Below are positions 6,433-12,368 of a stretch of 15,931 nt of DNA, in pieces (the first letter of the stretch is position 1; each line of letters starts with the position of its first letter). This DNA comes from UBA6220 sp937870835 (GTDB taxonomy: Bacteria; Patescibacteriota; Minisyncoccia; Minisyncoccales; Minisyncoccaceae): NCBI GenBank assembly GCA_035421265.1, contig DAOLWP010000013.1:1-15931 (forward strand). Direction: 5' to 3'. The notes below the pieces were generated by a model. It was not told the DNA's origin and searched no databases. It was given only the letters and a program-made list of their open reading frames with translations. The translations under genes were made by a program, and so were the position numbers.

Positions 6433-7527
6433 ATGGCAAACTTAGTTTTATATAGAAAATATAGGCCTCAAACTTTTAAAGAATTTATTGGCCAAAAAAA
6501 TATTGTTAAAATTATCAGCAATGAAGTAATCTCGGGCGATATTGCGCATGCTTATCTTTTTTCTGGTCACCGCGGGACCGGCAAAACTACTTTAGCTCGG
6601 CTTTTTGCAAAATCAATTAATTGTTTAAATAGAAAAGGAGCCGAGCCGTGTAATAAATGTTCTGCTTGTTTGGAAATTAATAGTGGCCGTGCTATTGATA
6701 TTATTGAAATTGATGCGGCTAGCAACCGCGGTATTGATGAAATTAGAGGAATAAAAGACACCATTAAATTTGCTCCTGCTTTTTTAAAATACAAAGTTTT
6801 AATTTTAGATGAAGCGCATCAATTATCTAAAGATGCCGCCAACGCACTTTTGAAAATGTTAGAAGAACCGCCTGCTTATGCTATTTTTATTTTAGCTACT
6901 ACCGAAGCGCATAAGATGATTCCTACAATTGCCTCCCGTTGTCAAAAATTTGAGTTTCACAAACTTTCATTTGAAGAAATGGTAAAAAAATTAAATTTTA
7001 TCTGTAAACAAGAGGGGATAGATTGTGATCCGGAAGCGATTAATCTCATTGTTGCCTCATCAGAAGGCTCTATGCGTGACGCTGAAGCTAAATTAAATCA
7101 AATCGTTAATTTTTTTGCTGGCCAAAAAATAAAAGCCGAAGATGTAAAATCGCTTTTAGGATTAGTGGATATTAATTTGCTTTTTGAATTATGTGAAATG
7201 CTTTCTCACAAAGACAAAGCTAAGGCCTTGCGATTTTTAAATGATAATATTGAAAAAGGATTAGATATTCAAGAATTTACCAAAGCGTTAGTTGACTATT
7301 TACGAAAATTGCTTATTCTAAAGATTGACCCAACTTTAGCTGACCTAACCTTACCCGGAGAAACAGATGAACTGAAAGCGCATTTTATTAAACAAGCAGA
7401 AAATTTTGAAGAAAATTATTTAAGGAAAATTTTAGATTTAGTATTGGAGGCAGAGAACAAAACAAAATATGCTTCTATAATACAATTGCCGCTGGAATTA
7501 GCAATTATTGAGGCTATGGGTTTTTAA
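6433..7527 (+). CDS. dnaX: DNA polymerase III clamp-loader subunit gamma/tau
   Basis: DnaX is the ATPase motor of the clamp loader that opens the beta sliding clamp and places it on primed DNA. The N-terminus ANLVLYRKYRPQTFKEFIGQ is the family hallmark. Walker A GHRGTGKT spans 45-52. The zinc module uses C64, C73, C76 and C79. Walker B DEAH is at 126-129 and the sensor/arginine-finger SRC motif at 168-170. At 364 residues it has the AAA+ and collar domains but not the long tau extension that binds polymerase and DnaB in E. coli, so it is a gamma-length form. It has no SD. tRNA-Gln begins 13 bp after the stop, so the two are probably co-transcribed. Confidence 0.96.
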   Translation: MANLVLYRKYRPQTFKEFIGQKNIVKIISNEVISGDIAHAYLFSGHRGTGKTTLARLFAKSINCLNRKGAEPCNKCSACLEINSGRAIDIIEIDAASNRGIDEIRGIKDTIKFAPAFLKYKVLILDEAHQLSKDAANALLKMLEEPPAYAIFILATTEAHKMIPTIASRCQKFEFHKLSFEEMVKKLNFICKQEGIDCDPEAINLIVASSEGSMRDAEAKLNQIVNFFAGQKIKAEDVKSLLGLVDINLLFELCEMLSHKDKAKALRFLNDNIEKGLDIQEFTKALVDYLRKLLILKIDPTLADLTLPGETDELKAHFIKQAENFEENYLRKILDLVLEAENKTKYASIIQLPLELAIIEAMGF

Positions 7528-7540
7528 TTTATATTACCTT

Positions 7541-7609
7541 GCGGGATCGTCTAATGGTAGGACCGCGGCCTTTGAAGCCGTTAATCTTGGTTCGAATCCA
7601 AGTCCCGCA
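7541..7609 (+). tRNA. tRNA-Gln (anticodon UUG)
   Basis: Acceptor GCGGGAT (7541-7547) pairs with GTCCCGC (7602-7608), with one G-U. The anticodon stem GCGGC/GCCGT encloses the loop CTTTGAA, giving anticodon TTG, which reads CAA (Gln). The T arm has the standard TTCGAAT loop between TTGG-type stem arms. The D arm resembles tRNA-Glu, as expected where Gln-tRNA is made by amidotransferase from Glu-tRNA. A discriminator A (7609) is followed by GCT, so CCA is not encoded. Its 3' end is duplicated 239 bp downstream. Confidence 0.9.
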
Positions 7610-7641
7610 GCTATATTATTCAAATTGTAAAAACATAAACA
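7603..7641 (+). repeat. Direct repeat, copy 1 (tRNA-Gln 3' end plus flank)
   Basis: This 39-nt stretch starts TCCCGCAGCTATAT in the tRNA acceptor arm and continues into the flank. It recurs at 7842-7880 with a single mismatch (38/39). The copies are 239 bp apart. Confidence 0.9.
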
Positions 7642-7841
7642 AAAGTTATATTTATAATAAACCTTTGAGAGTTCAACTTGGATTCGAACGCGCAGCCACG
7701 GCGCTTGATTGTATTCAATCAAGGGCCGGAGGCTGACGAGCCGAGGCCAGCCCGAAGGCAGATTCAGCAGAATCTGACCTGAGGGGCGAGCGGGGCCTGA
7801 GGGCGGTTTCAGCAGAAACCGACAACTCAGGCGAATTCAAA
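7642..7841. other. GC-rich, highly folded insert between two tRNA-end repeats
   Basis: This 200-bp segment, GC-rich from about 7685, contrasts sharply with the AT-rich surroundings. It holds hairpins CTTGATTG/CAATCAAG (7704-7723), CAGATTC/GAATCTG (7759-7776) and CGGTTTC/GAAACCG (7804-7821). The last two share the loop AGCA but have different, still complementary stems. CCTGAG (7796-7801) and CTCAGG (7826-7831) form an outer stem around the third. Near its left end ACTTGGATTCGAA is an inverted copy of the tRNA T arm. No credible protein is encoded. It could be a structured RNA, a small non-autonomous element or a genome-specific repeat. Confidence 0.6.
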
Positions 7842-7880
7842 TCCCGCAGCTATATCATTCAAATTGTAAAAACATAAACA
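7842..7880 (+). repeat. Direct repeat, copy 2 (tRNA-Gln 3' end plus flank)
   Basis: This is the second copy of the 39-nt tRNA-end repeat, with one difference at 7856. The seven bases at its left edge, ATCCCGC (7841-7847), match the tRNA acceptor 5' strand GCGGGAT without the G-U pair present in the real tRNA. No intact T arm precedes it, so it is not a functional tRNA end. Confidence 0.9.
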
Positions 7881-7923
7881 GAAAAATCATTCAAAACATT
7901 AAATGTTTTGTCATATTTTTCTG
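7879..7923. repeat. 45-nt two-stage inverted repeat
   Basis: Outer arms CAGAAAAAT (7879-7887) and ATTTTTCTG (7915-7923) are perfectly complementary over 9 bp. Inner arms CAAAACATT (7892-7900) and AATGTTTTG (7902-7910) add another 9 bp around one base. An alternative pairing AATCATTC (7886-7893) with GAATGATT (7923-7930) is also possible. No gene is seen from here to 8046. That stretch holds only a small GTGATA...TTGTCAC inverted repeat (7987-8007). Confidence 0.6.
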
Positions 7924-8046
7924 AATGATTATCTTAAAAGAGGTATATAGGGTGGCATTATACAAAATGCTTTTAAAAAAGAATAGTGATATAATATTAT
8001 TGTCACTCAAATTATGTTAATAAAAATAAAATTGTTTTATTTATTT

Positions 8047-8125
8047 ACAAAGAGGGGCGATAATCTCGGTATACTTAACTATTTGGTAAGTATATGATTG
8101 GGCGATGATTGTCGCTCCTTTTTGT
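8047..8125 (+). terminator. Long hairpin before the membrane-anchor genes (terminator or leader element)
   Basis: The arms at 8047-8065 (ACAAAGAGGGGCGATAATC) and 8107-8125 pair over 19 bp with three G-U pairs. Inside is a second stem, TATACTTA (8070-8077) with TAAGTATA (8087-8094). The 3' arm contains CTCCTTTTTG. It ends 29 nt before ATG 8155. It may terminate transcription from the tRNA side, or act as a structured 5' leader. Confidence 0.5.
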
Positions 8126-8131
8126 TATATA

Positions 8132-8330
8132 AATAAAAATAAAAAATTAAAACTATGAAAATACAAGGAAATAAAGGGACATGGTATTCAATGGTGTTAG
8201 CAATTATTATTTATGTGGGAACTTTTGCATTAGCATATTATCTTGGTGAACAAAGAGCTGAAATTAAAATTTACTCCCAACAAACAGAGCAGATTTTAAG
8301 TCAACAAAATAATAACAACCAAGTTATTAA
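8132..8330 (+). repeat. 199-nt tandem duplication, copy 1
   Basis: This block runs from 23 nt before ATG 8155 through codon 58 and is repeated at 8438-8636 without gaps. By my reading six bases differ, five of them clustered in codons 4, 5 and 8 and one a silent CCC/TCT-type change near the end, giving about 97% identity. Confidence 0.9.
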
Positions 8331-8340
8331 TACGGATTAA
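8155..8340 (+). CDS. Truncated paralog: membrane anchor without the MliC domain
   Basis: The 61-residue product has one N-terminal membrane segment (about 9-30, YSMVLAIIIYVGTFALAYYL), a short polar stalk rich in Gln and Asn (SQQTEQILSQQNNNNQVI) and an abrupt end, NTD. Residues 9-58 are identical to the start of the next gene, which continues into an MliC-type domain. It is best read as a partial duplicate that lost or never had the domain. Whether it is expressed as a stand-alone small membrane protein or is a decaying fragment is unknown. No SD is present. Confidence 0.6.
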   Translation: MKIQGNKGTWYSMVLAIIIYVGTFALAYYLGEQRAEIKIYSQQTEQILSQQNNNNQVINTD

Positions 8341-8437
8341 ATATTTATAAAAACCTAATTGCGGAAAAGTTGCTTGGTTATTTCTGGTATTTTTAAATTT
8401 TAAGAGTATAATAAGAGTATAATAAAAATATAATTAT

Positions 8438-8636
8438 AATAAAAATAAAAAATTAAAACTATGAAAATAGAATGGAATAAAGTTACATGGTATTCAATGG
8501 TGTTAGCAATTATTATTTATGTGGGAACTTTTGCATTAGCATATTATCTTGGTGAACAAAGAGCTGAAATTAAAATTTACTCTCAACAAACAGAGCAGAT
8601 TTTAAGTCAACAAAATAATAACAACCAAGTTATTAA
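8438..8636 (+). repeat. 199-nt tandem duplication, copy 2
   Basis: This is the second copy of the block at 8132-8330, offset by 306 bp. The spacer between the copies has an 11-nt unit, TAAGAGTATAA, present twice in tandem (8401-8422), each creating a TATAAT-like box. Confidence 0.9.
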
Positions 8637-8886
8637 CTCTGTAGTTTTTCAATGTATCGACAATAAAAGCATTAGAGCTATATTTTTCAGAGATAAAGTT
8701 GAATTATCATTAAGCGATCAAAGAAATATGGTGTTAATGCAAGCTATTTCTGCTTCGGGGGCTCGTTATGCCAACACCGACGAATCAATTGTCTTTTGGA
8801 ATAAAGGAGATACTGCTTTTATTCAAGAAGGCGATGTAACAACTTATGAGAATTGCGTGGTTGTCCCCGCTGAGTCAGCCGAATAA
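8461..8886 (+). CDS. Membrane-anchored MliC-like lysozyme inhibitor
   Basis: The 141-residue product has an N-terminal membrane anchor (about 9-30), a Gln/Asn stalk (40-59) and a C-terminal domain at about 60-136. That domain matches the MliC (C-type lysozyme inhibitor) pattern: FQC with C65, SASGARYAN (97-105), FWNKGD (112-117) and a closing C132 that would form a disulfide with C65. In known MliC proteins the SGxxY loop enters the lysozyme active site. MliC proteins are usually lipoproteins; this one uses a transmembrane helix instead of a lipobox. The expected place is the outer face of the membrane, protecting peptidoglycan. The PEBP gene starts six bases after its stop, suggesting co-transcription. 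No SD is seen. Confidence 0.8.
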   Translation: MKIEWNKVTWYSMVLAIIIYVGTFALAYYLGEQRAEIKIYSQQTEQILSQQNNNNQVINSVVFQCIDNKSIRAIFFRDKVELSLSDQRNMVLMQAISASGARYANTDESIVFWNKGDTAFIQEGDVTTYENCVVVPAESAE

Positions 8887-8892
8887 ATAAAT

Positions 8893-9336
8893 ATGCTTAC
8901 TATCACAAGCCCAGCTTTTATAAATAATGGGAAAATACCTATTGAATATACTTGTAAAGGCAAGGGGATTAGCCCTGCCTTAAAAATAGAAAATATACCA
9001 CCTCAAACGCAAAGCTTGGTTTTAATAATGGACGACCCCGATGCTCCAATCGGAGTTTTTACACATTGGTTAATTTGGAATATTGCTCCTGATACAAGCG
9101 AAATAAAAGAAAACAGTGTCCCCGTCAATGCAGTTGTGGGTTTAAATTCTCGTGGTGAAAATAAATACACTCCTCCTTGTCCGCCCTCCGGAACACATCG
9201 TTATTTTTTCAAAATATTTGCTTTAGGCACTACCTTAAATTTGCCAAGAGAGACCAGTCAAAAACAATTAGAAGAAGCTATTAATGAACATATTATAGAT
9301 AGCGGAGAGCTTATAGGTCTTTTCAACCGCGATTAA
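8893..9336 (+). CDS. YbhB/YbcL family phosphatidylethanolamine-binding-like protein (PEBP)
   Basis: Bacterial PEBP homologues (Raf kinase inhibitor-like) are small beta-fold proteins with an anion-binding pocket and no firmly established bacterial role. The 147-residue product matches the family length. It has the pocket motifs DPDAP (48-52), HWLIWNI (58-64) and PPCPPSGTHRYFF (94-106), and the C-terminal helix with HIIDSGELIGLF. No signal peptide is evident, so it is probably cytoplasmic. It follows the MliC-like gene by six bases. Its start has no SD, in contrast to the next gene. Confidence 0.92.
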   Translation: MLTITSPAFINNGKIPIEYTCKGKGISPALKIENIPPQTQSLVLIMDDPDAPIGVFTHWLIWNIAPDTSEIKENSVPVNAVVGLNSRGENKYTPPCPPSGTHRYFFKIFALGTTLNLPRETSQKQLEEAINEHIIDSGELIGLFNRD

Positions 9337-9342
9337 AACTGC

Positions 9343-9378
9343 TATATTAAAAACATAGCACCTTAAAAGGAGATGGTG
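9343..9378 (+). promoter_or_regulatory. Possible promoter box and SD-loop hairpin before the 208-residue gene
   Basis: TATATT (9343-9348), with a weak TTTTCA-type -35, would start transcription near 9355. The RNA would then open with CACC (9359-9362) pairing GGTG (9375-9378), and the loop would carry the SD AAGGAG. A second small stem, GCTAT/ATAGC, overlaps the -10. Confidence 0.35.
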
Positions 9379-9382
9379 TTTT

Positions 9383-10009
9383 ATGGCGGAAATCACAAAA
9401 AAAGATGACAACATTTCGTCAGAGAACTCATTTTATGAGCATAAATTATATGAGGAAGCTCCTCGTATTGTTGAGAATTACGAAAAAATCAGCTGCCCCG
9501 TCGCAATTTCTTCAAAGCATGCTCAAACAATCCATCAACTTATCAAAGAAAACGAACAAATTGTCGGACTAAACTTTTGGTTCACTCTATTGGCGCATTC
9601 ACAAAACTACGCCGAGGTTTTGGGTCTTAAATTAAAAGACCTGGAAGTGCTTTACGAACACGAAAAAAGATTAAACCAAAAGGAAGAGAGGGGATTTTAT
9701 TCATTTATAGTTGATAATCTACAATTTAGCCTTATTGCCGGATATGATATCGGAGCCAATTACGAGCATTTAAAAAAATATGAAGGCAACTTTTATTTGA
9801 ATGGTCATTATATTATAATGGCATATTGTGAAACAAATCCAGAAATTAATATTGATAATTTAGAACCCCCTCCGTGGTGTAAAGCAATTTTAGACACTTT
9901 TGGATACCAGCAAAACGACGACGAAGATATTGAATTAACATCTTTTCCGTGGGCCAATATAGTGCCAGAAGAGTGGCACATTAAAATCCTTAGAGAATTA
10001 AGAAATTAA
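9383..10009 (+). CDS. Hypothetical protein, 208 residues
   Basis: I do not recognise the family. The product is soluble, acidic and probably mostly helical, with no signal peptide or membrane span. Notable features are an acidic N-terminal tail (1-25), two Cys (C38, C149) plus C165 in PPPWCK, and many aromatic residues (EEWH, FYSFIVDNLQF, NGHYIIMAY). The start is secured by a strong SD (AAAGGAG) upstream of ATG 9383. It follows the PEBP gene by 46 bp on the same strand but may have its own promoter. The predicted ncRNA promoter at 10027 lies just after its end. Confidence 0.75.
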   Translation: MAEITKKDDNISSENSFYEHKLYEEAPRIVENYEKISCPVAISSKHAQTIHQLIKENEQIVGLNFWFTLLAHSQNYAEVLGLKLKDLEVLYEHEKRLNQKEERGFYSFIVDNLQFSLIAGYDIGANYEHLKKYEGNFYLNGHYIIMAYCETNPEINIDNLEPPPWCKAILDTFGYQQNDDEDIELTSFPWANIVPEEWHIKILRELRN

Positions 10010-10026
10010 AGTGTGAATAACTAAGG

Positions 10027-10054
10027 TTGACAATTTTTTTAAAAGAGCTACATT
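10027..10054 (+). promoter_or_regulatory. Predicted promoter of a short structured transcript
   Basis: Consensus TTGACA (10027-10032), 16-nt spacer, TACATT (10049-10054; a weaker -10). The start is predicted near 10061. Confidence 0.5.
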
Positions 10055-10060
10055 AATAAT

Positions 10061-10175
10061 AGTTCTTTAGATGAATCTATCTATTTATAAATTTCTTTTT
10101 ATGAATCTTATTATAGATTCATCTCCCCCCATATGGTCAACAAAATATTTTATATATTAGTTGGCCTCTTTTTTT
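10061..10175 (+). ncRNA. Candidate small RNA or attenuator-type leader
   Basis: This segment lies between a promoter and an intrinsic terminator. AGATGAATCTAT (10069-10080) is perfectly complementary to ATAGATTCATCT (10113-10124). The middle segment ATGAATCT (10101-10108) can pair with the same 3' arm, so two exclusive folds exist. A 29-codon ORF (10072-10161), beginning MNLSIYKF and containing a Pro-Pro, spans the folds and enters the terminator stem. It could be an independent sRNA or a translated leader for the 36-codon gene across the assembly gap. Confidence 0.4.
10135..10175 (+). terminator. Intrinsic terminator of the short transcript
   Basis: GGTCAAC (10135-10141) pairs with GTTGGCC (10160-10166), with one G-U, followed by a T7 tract (10169-10175). 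Confidence 0.65.
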
Positions 10176-10180
10176 ATTTT

Positions 10181-10235
10181 AAAAAAATTTGACTTTTAAA
10201 AATTAAAAGTTAAAATAATGTCAGCGCTAAAAAGC
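10181..10235 (+). repeat. 55-nt sequence at the left edge of the gap
   Basis: This 55-nt stretch is identical base for base to 10336-10390 on the other side of the N run. It contains a promoter-like TTGACT...TAAAAT. Identical contig ends of k-mer length point to an assembly overlap, not a biological repeat. Confidence 0.9.
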
Positions 10236-10335
10236 NNNNNNNNNNNNNNNNNNNNNNNNNNNNNNNNNNNNNNNNNNNNNNNNNNNNNNNNNNNNNNNNN
10301 NNNNNNNNNNNNNNNNNNNNNNNNNNNNNNNNNNN
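10236..10335. other. Scaffold gap (100 N)
   Basis: Exactly 100 N is the conventional placeholder for a gap of unknown size. Because both flanks are the same 55 nt, the true sequence may simply join with no missing bases. Confidence 0.98.
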
Positions 10336-10390
10336 AAAAAAATTTGACTTTTAAAAATTAAAAGTTAAAATAATGTCAGCGCTAAAAAGC
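10336..10390 (+). repeat. 55-nt sequence at the right edge of the gap
   Basis: This is the identical partner of 10181-10235. Confidence 0.9.
10344..10371 (+). promoter_or_regulatory. Predicted promoter of the 36-codon gene
   Basis: TTGACT (10344-10349), 16-nt spacer, TAAAAT (10366-10371). The start near 10378 makes the RNA open with the hairpin GCGCT-AAAA-AGCGC (10379-10392), immediately followed by the SD AGGAG (10393-10397). Confidence 0.55.
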
Positions 10391-10403
10391 GCAGGAGTGA
10401 AAA

Positions 10404-10514
10404 ATGTACATTATATCAATGAAAATTGCGAATTGTATTCGCAGAGAGGAAGTTAAGCTTTATGGAAAAACCCGCTTGCCAGCTGTTTGCTGGGCTGAAA
10501 TTTGGGAAATCTAA
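10404..10514 (+). CDS. Small protein, 36 residues
   Basis: This ORF has an optimal SD (AGGAG, six bases from ATG 10404), its own predicted promoter and an intrinsic terminator. It encodes a 36-residue basic peptide starting MYIISMKIANCIRREE and ending VCWAEIWEI. It has two Cys and two Trp but no clear membrane span. The 5' hairpin and SD arrangement matches the other lineage-specific genes in the window. I do not recognise the product. Confidence 0.6.
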   Translation: MYIISMKIANCIRREEVKLYGKTRLPAVCWAEIWEI

Positions 10515-10528
10515 CCTGTTCTTTTGAA

Positions 10529-10566
10529 GGCGTTAGAATTTAAATATTATATTCAACGCTTTTTTA
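10529..10566 (+). terminator. Intrinsic terminator after the 36-codon gene
   Basis: GCGTT plus GAAT (10530-10539, one bulged A) pairs with ATTC plus AACGC (10551-10559), followed by T6 (10560-10565). Confidence 0.65.
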
Positions 10567-10628
10567 TTTTTATAAATATGATATTATAGAAAATAAATAA
10601 GTAATATTTATAAATATTTATAAATAAT

Positions 10629-11363
10629 ATGAACAAAAAAATAATCATTGGAAATTGGAAGTGCAACCCCTTAACTCTTAACGAGGCCTTAAAAATATTT
10701 TCAAAAATTAAAACTGAAGCAGAAATATCAAAAACCGAAGCAGTAATTTGCCCTCCCAATATTTTCTTAAAGGATTTAATCGCGGAAAAAAGTAAAATTA
10801 AAATTGGAGCCCAAGATTGTTTTTATGAAGACAAGGGGCCATTTACTGGAGAAGTTTCAGCAGCTATGTTAAAAAAAATAGGCTGTCAATATGTAATTAT
10901 TGGTCATTCTGAAACAAGAAAAATTAATCAGGAGACTGATAAAGATATAAATAAAAAAATAATCGCTGCCTTAAAAAATAAATTAATCCCTATTTTTTGT
11001 TATGGCGAGAATAGGGAAGAGCATATTAAAAAATTAACTTTTCAAGTATTAAAAAAGCAAATTGAAGAGGGGATTGATAATATCTCCCCCGCCGATCTTT
11101 CTAAAATAATTTTCGCCTATGAGCCGATTTGGTCAATTGGCACTGGCAATTTTGCCGACCCCTATGAAATTAATGAAACTAAACAATTTATAATTAATTT
11201 ATTATCTAAAAAAGCAAAAGGATCTTTTAAGATTGTTTATGGCGGTAGTGTTAATTCAAATAACGCTTCTAAATATTTTTCTATCTCCGGAATGGACGGG
11301 CTTTTAATTGGAGCCGCTTCGCTTAATCCAAATGAATTTTTAAAAATAATAAAATCTGTTTAA
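10629..11363 (+). CDS. tpiA: Triosephosphate isomerase
   Basis: TIM interconverts dihydroxyacetone phosphate and glyceraldehyde 3-phosphate in glycolysis. The 244-residue product has every key element: GNWKCN with K11, the electrophile H93 in IIGHSETR, the catalytic base E165 in FAYEPIW, flexible loop 6 PIWSIGTG (166-173), and the phosphate-binding YGGSV (204-208) and DGLLIGAAS. The length is normal for a dimeric TIM. The start has no SD and follows an extremely AT-rich stretch. A TATAAA (10619-10624) only five bases upstream hints at a leaderless mRNA. No other glycolytic gene adjoins it. Confidence 0.97.
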   Translation: MNKKIIIGNWKCNPLTLNEALKIFSKIKTEAEISKTEAVICPPNIFLKDLIAEKSKIKIGAQDCFYEDKGPFTGEVSAAMLKKIGCQYVIIGHSETRKINQETDKDINKKIIAALKNKLIPIFCYGENREEHIKKLTFQVLKKQIEEGIDNISPADLSKIIFAYEPIWSIGTGNFADPYEINETKQFIINLLSKKAKGSFKIVYGGSVNSNNASKYFSISGMDGLLIGAASLNPNEFLKIIKSV

Positions 11364-11364
11364 T

Positions 11365-11389
11365 AAAAATATCCGCTTTTTGGGCGGAT
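11365..11389 (-). terminator. Terminator of the recombinase gene
   Basis: ATCCGC (11371-11376) and GCGGAT (11384-11389) form a 6-bp stem. The T5 tract lies on the minus-strand exit side (plus-strand A5 at 11365-11369), so it terminates the minus-strand gene. It may also slow tpiA transcription from the other side. Confidence 0.65.
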
Positions 11390-11408
11390 TGGAAATTGAC
11401 CATACTTT

Positions 11409-12368
11409 TTAGTTTTTTAGTTTTTTACCGCTATGAAATTGTCTATGAATATCCCCTAATCGCTTATTAGTTACGTGAGTATATATTTGAGTGGTGGAAA
11501 TATTCCGATGTCCTAAAAATTCTTGGATAATTCTTATATCTACCCCCTGATTAAGTAAATCGGTGGCCATTGAATGTCTTAGAGTGTGTGGTGTAGCAAA
11601 AAAAGGTATATTGGCCAAAAGAGCGTATTTTTTGACAATTCTTTCTATAGAACGAGCCGTTAAACGGCTTTCTGAGCCATATTTATTCCTATAGCTGATA
11701 AATAGAGCCTTGTTGGGGCCAGAACGCGTTTTAAGGTACTTTTTGAGCCAATTTAAGGCCCTTTCTGAAAAATAAACTGTTCGAGGGTGCTTGCCTTTGC
11801 CAATAATACCTAATTCTAAGTCTGATTTAGCTTCTATGCCTTTAAATTGGTCTATATTGAGAGCTACTAATTCAGATATTCGTAAGCCAGTAGAAAACAA
11901 TATCTCTAAAATAGCCCGGTCACGCAAACCTTCTTTGGTTTCTATATTAGGCGCTAAAAGTAATTTTTCAATTTGTTCTAAGGTTAAAAATTTAACTGTT
12001 TTTTCTTTGCGCGCATCTTTAGGTAATTGAATTTTATCAGCTGGCAATGAGATAATATCTTTATCGGCAAAATAAGTTAATAATGACCTTAAAGCAATTA
12101 AGTAATAGTTTTGAGTTATTTTAGATAAAGTTTTATTGGTCTTAGGGTCCTTAAAGCGCGCTAAAAAAAGCCGATAATCCCAAATATGTTCTGGAGTCAG
12201 CTCATGAGGTCTTAAATCATCTCTATGGGTCATTTTAAGCCATTCTTTGAACTTATTTAAATAACGGCTGTAATTTTCTTGAGTTTTTTCAGATAGACCT
12301 TTTTCAATCTCGCAATAGTCTAAAAAATCAGGAAAATGTTTAAGGATGGGCTGATTTGATTTTTCCAT
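11409..12368 (-). CDS. Tyrosine recombinase, Xer type
   Basis: The product is probably the chromosome dimer-resolution recombinase, cutting and rejoining DNA through a phosphotyrosine. It has 319 residues. The N-terminal SAM-like DNA-binding domain (about 5-105) begins HFPDFLDYCEIEKGLSEKTQ. The catalytic domain has R163 (TGLRISELVALN), the beta-hairpin lysine region GKGKHPR (190-196), H261 and R264 in HTLRH, H287 in LGHRN, and the nucleophile Y296 in TTQIYTHV. This is the full R-K-H-R-H-Y set. It is slightly longer than E. coli XerC/XerD because of a C-terminal tail. It has no phage or integron neighbours, so a housekeeping role is likelier than a mobile one. I cannot say XerC versus XerD. 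There is no SD; a long leader from the promoter at 12605-12633 is possible. Confidence 0.93.
   Translation of the reverse strand: MEKSNQPILKHFPDFLDYCEIEKGLSEKTQENYSRYLNKFKEWLKMTHRDDLRPHELTPEHIWDYRLFLARFKDPKTNKTLSKITQNYYLIALRSLLTYFADKDIISLPADKIQLPKDARKEKTVKFLTLEQIEKLLLAPNIETKEGLRDRAILEILFSTGLRISELVALNIDQFKGIEAKSDLELGIIGKGKHPRTVYFSERALNWLKKYLKTRSGPNKALFISYRNKYGSESRLTARSIERIVKKYALLANIPFFATPHTLRHSMATDLLNQGVDIRIIQEFLGHRNISTTQIYTHVTNKRLGDIHRQFHSGKKLKN

Noticed and set aside
7534..7736. ORFs on both strands over the tRNA and GC-rich insert
   Set aside because: The GLGFEPR-type translation is the familiar false product of antisense tRNA, and the plus-strand ORF starts upstream of and reads through the whole tRNA-Gln gene.
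7541..7847. Split or intron-containing tRNA-Gln using the second acceptor copy
   Set aside because: The first copy is a complete tRNA; the second lacks a T arm even though its acceptor strand pairs perfectly.
11371..11389. Terminator for tpiA
   Set aside because: No T tract follows on the plus strand; the T tract lies on the minus-strand side, so it is assigned to the recombinase gene.
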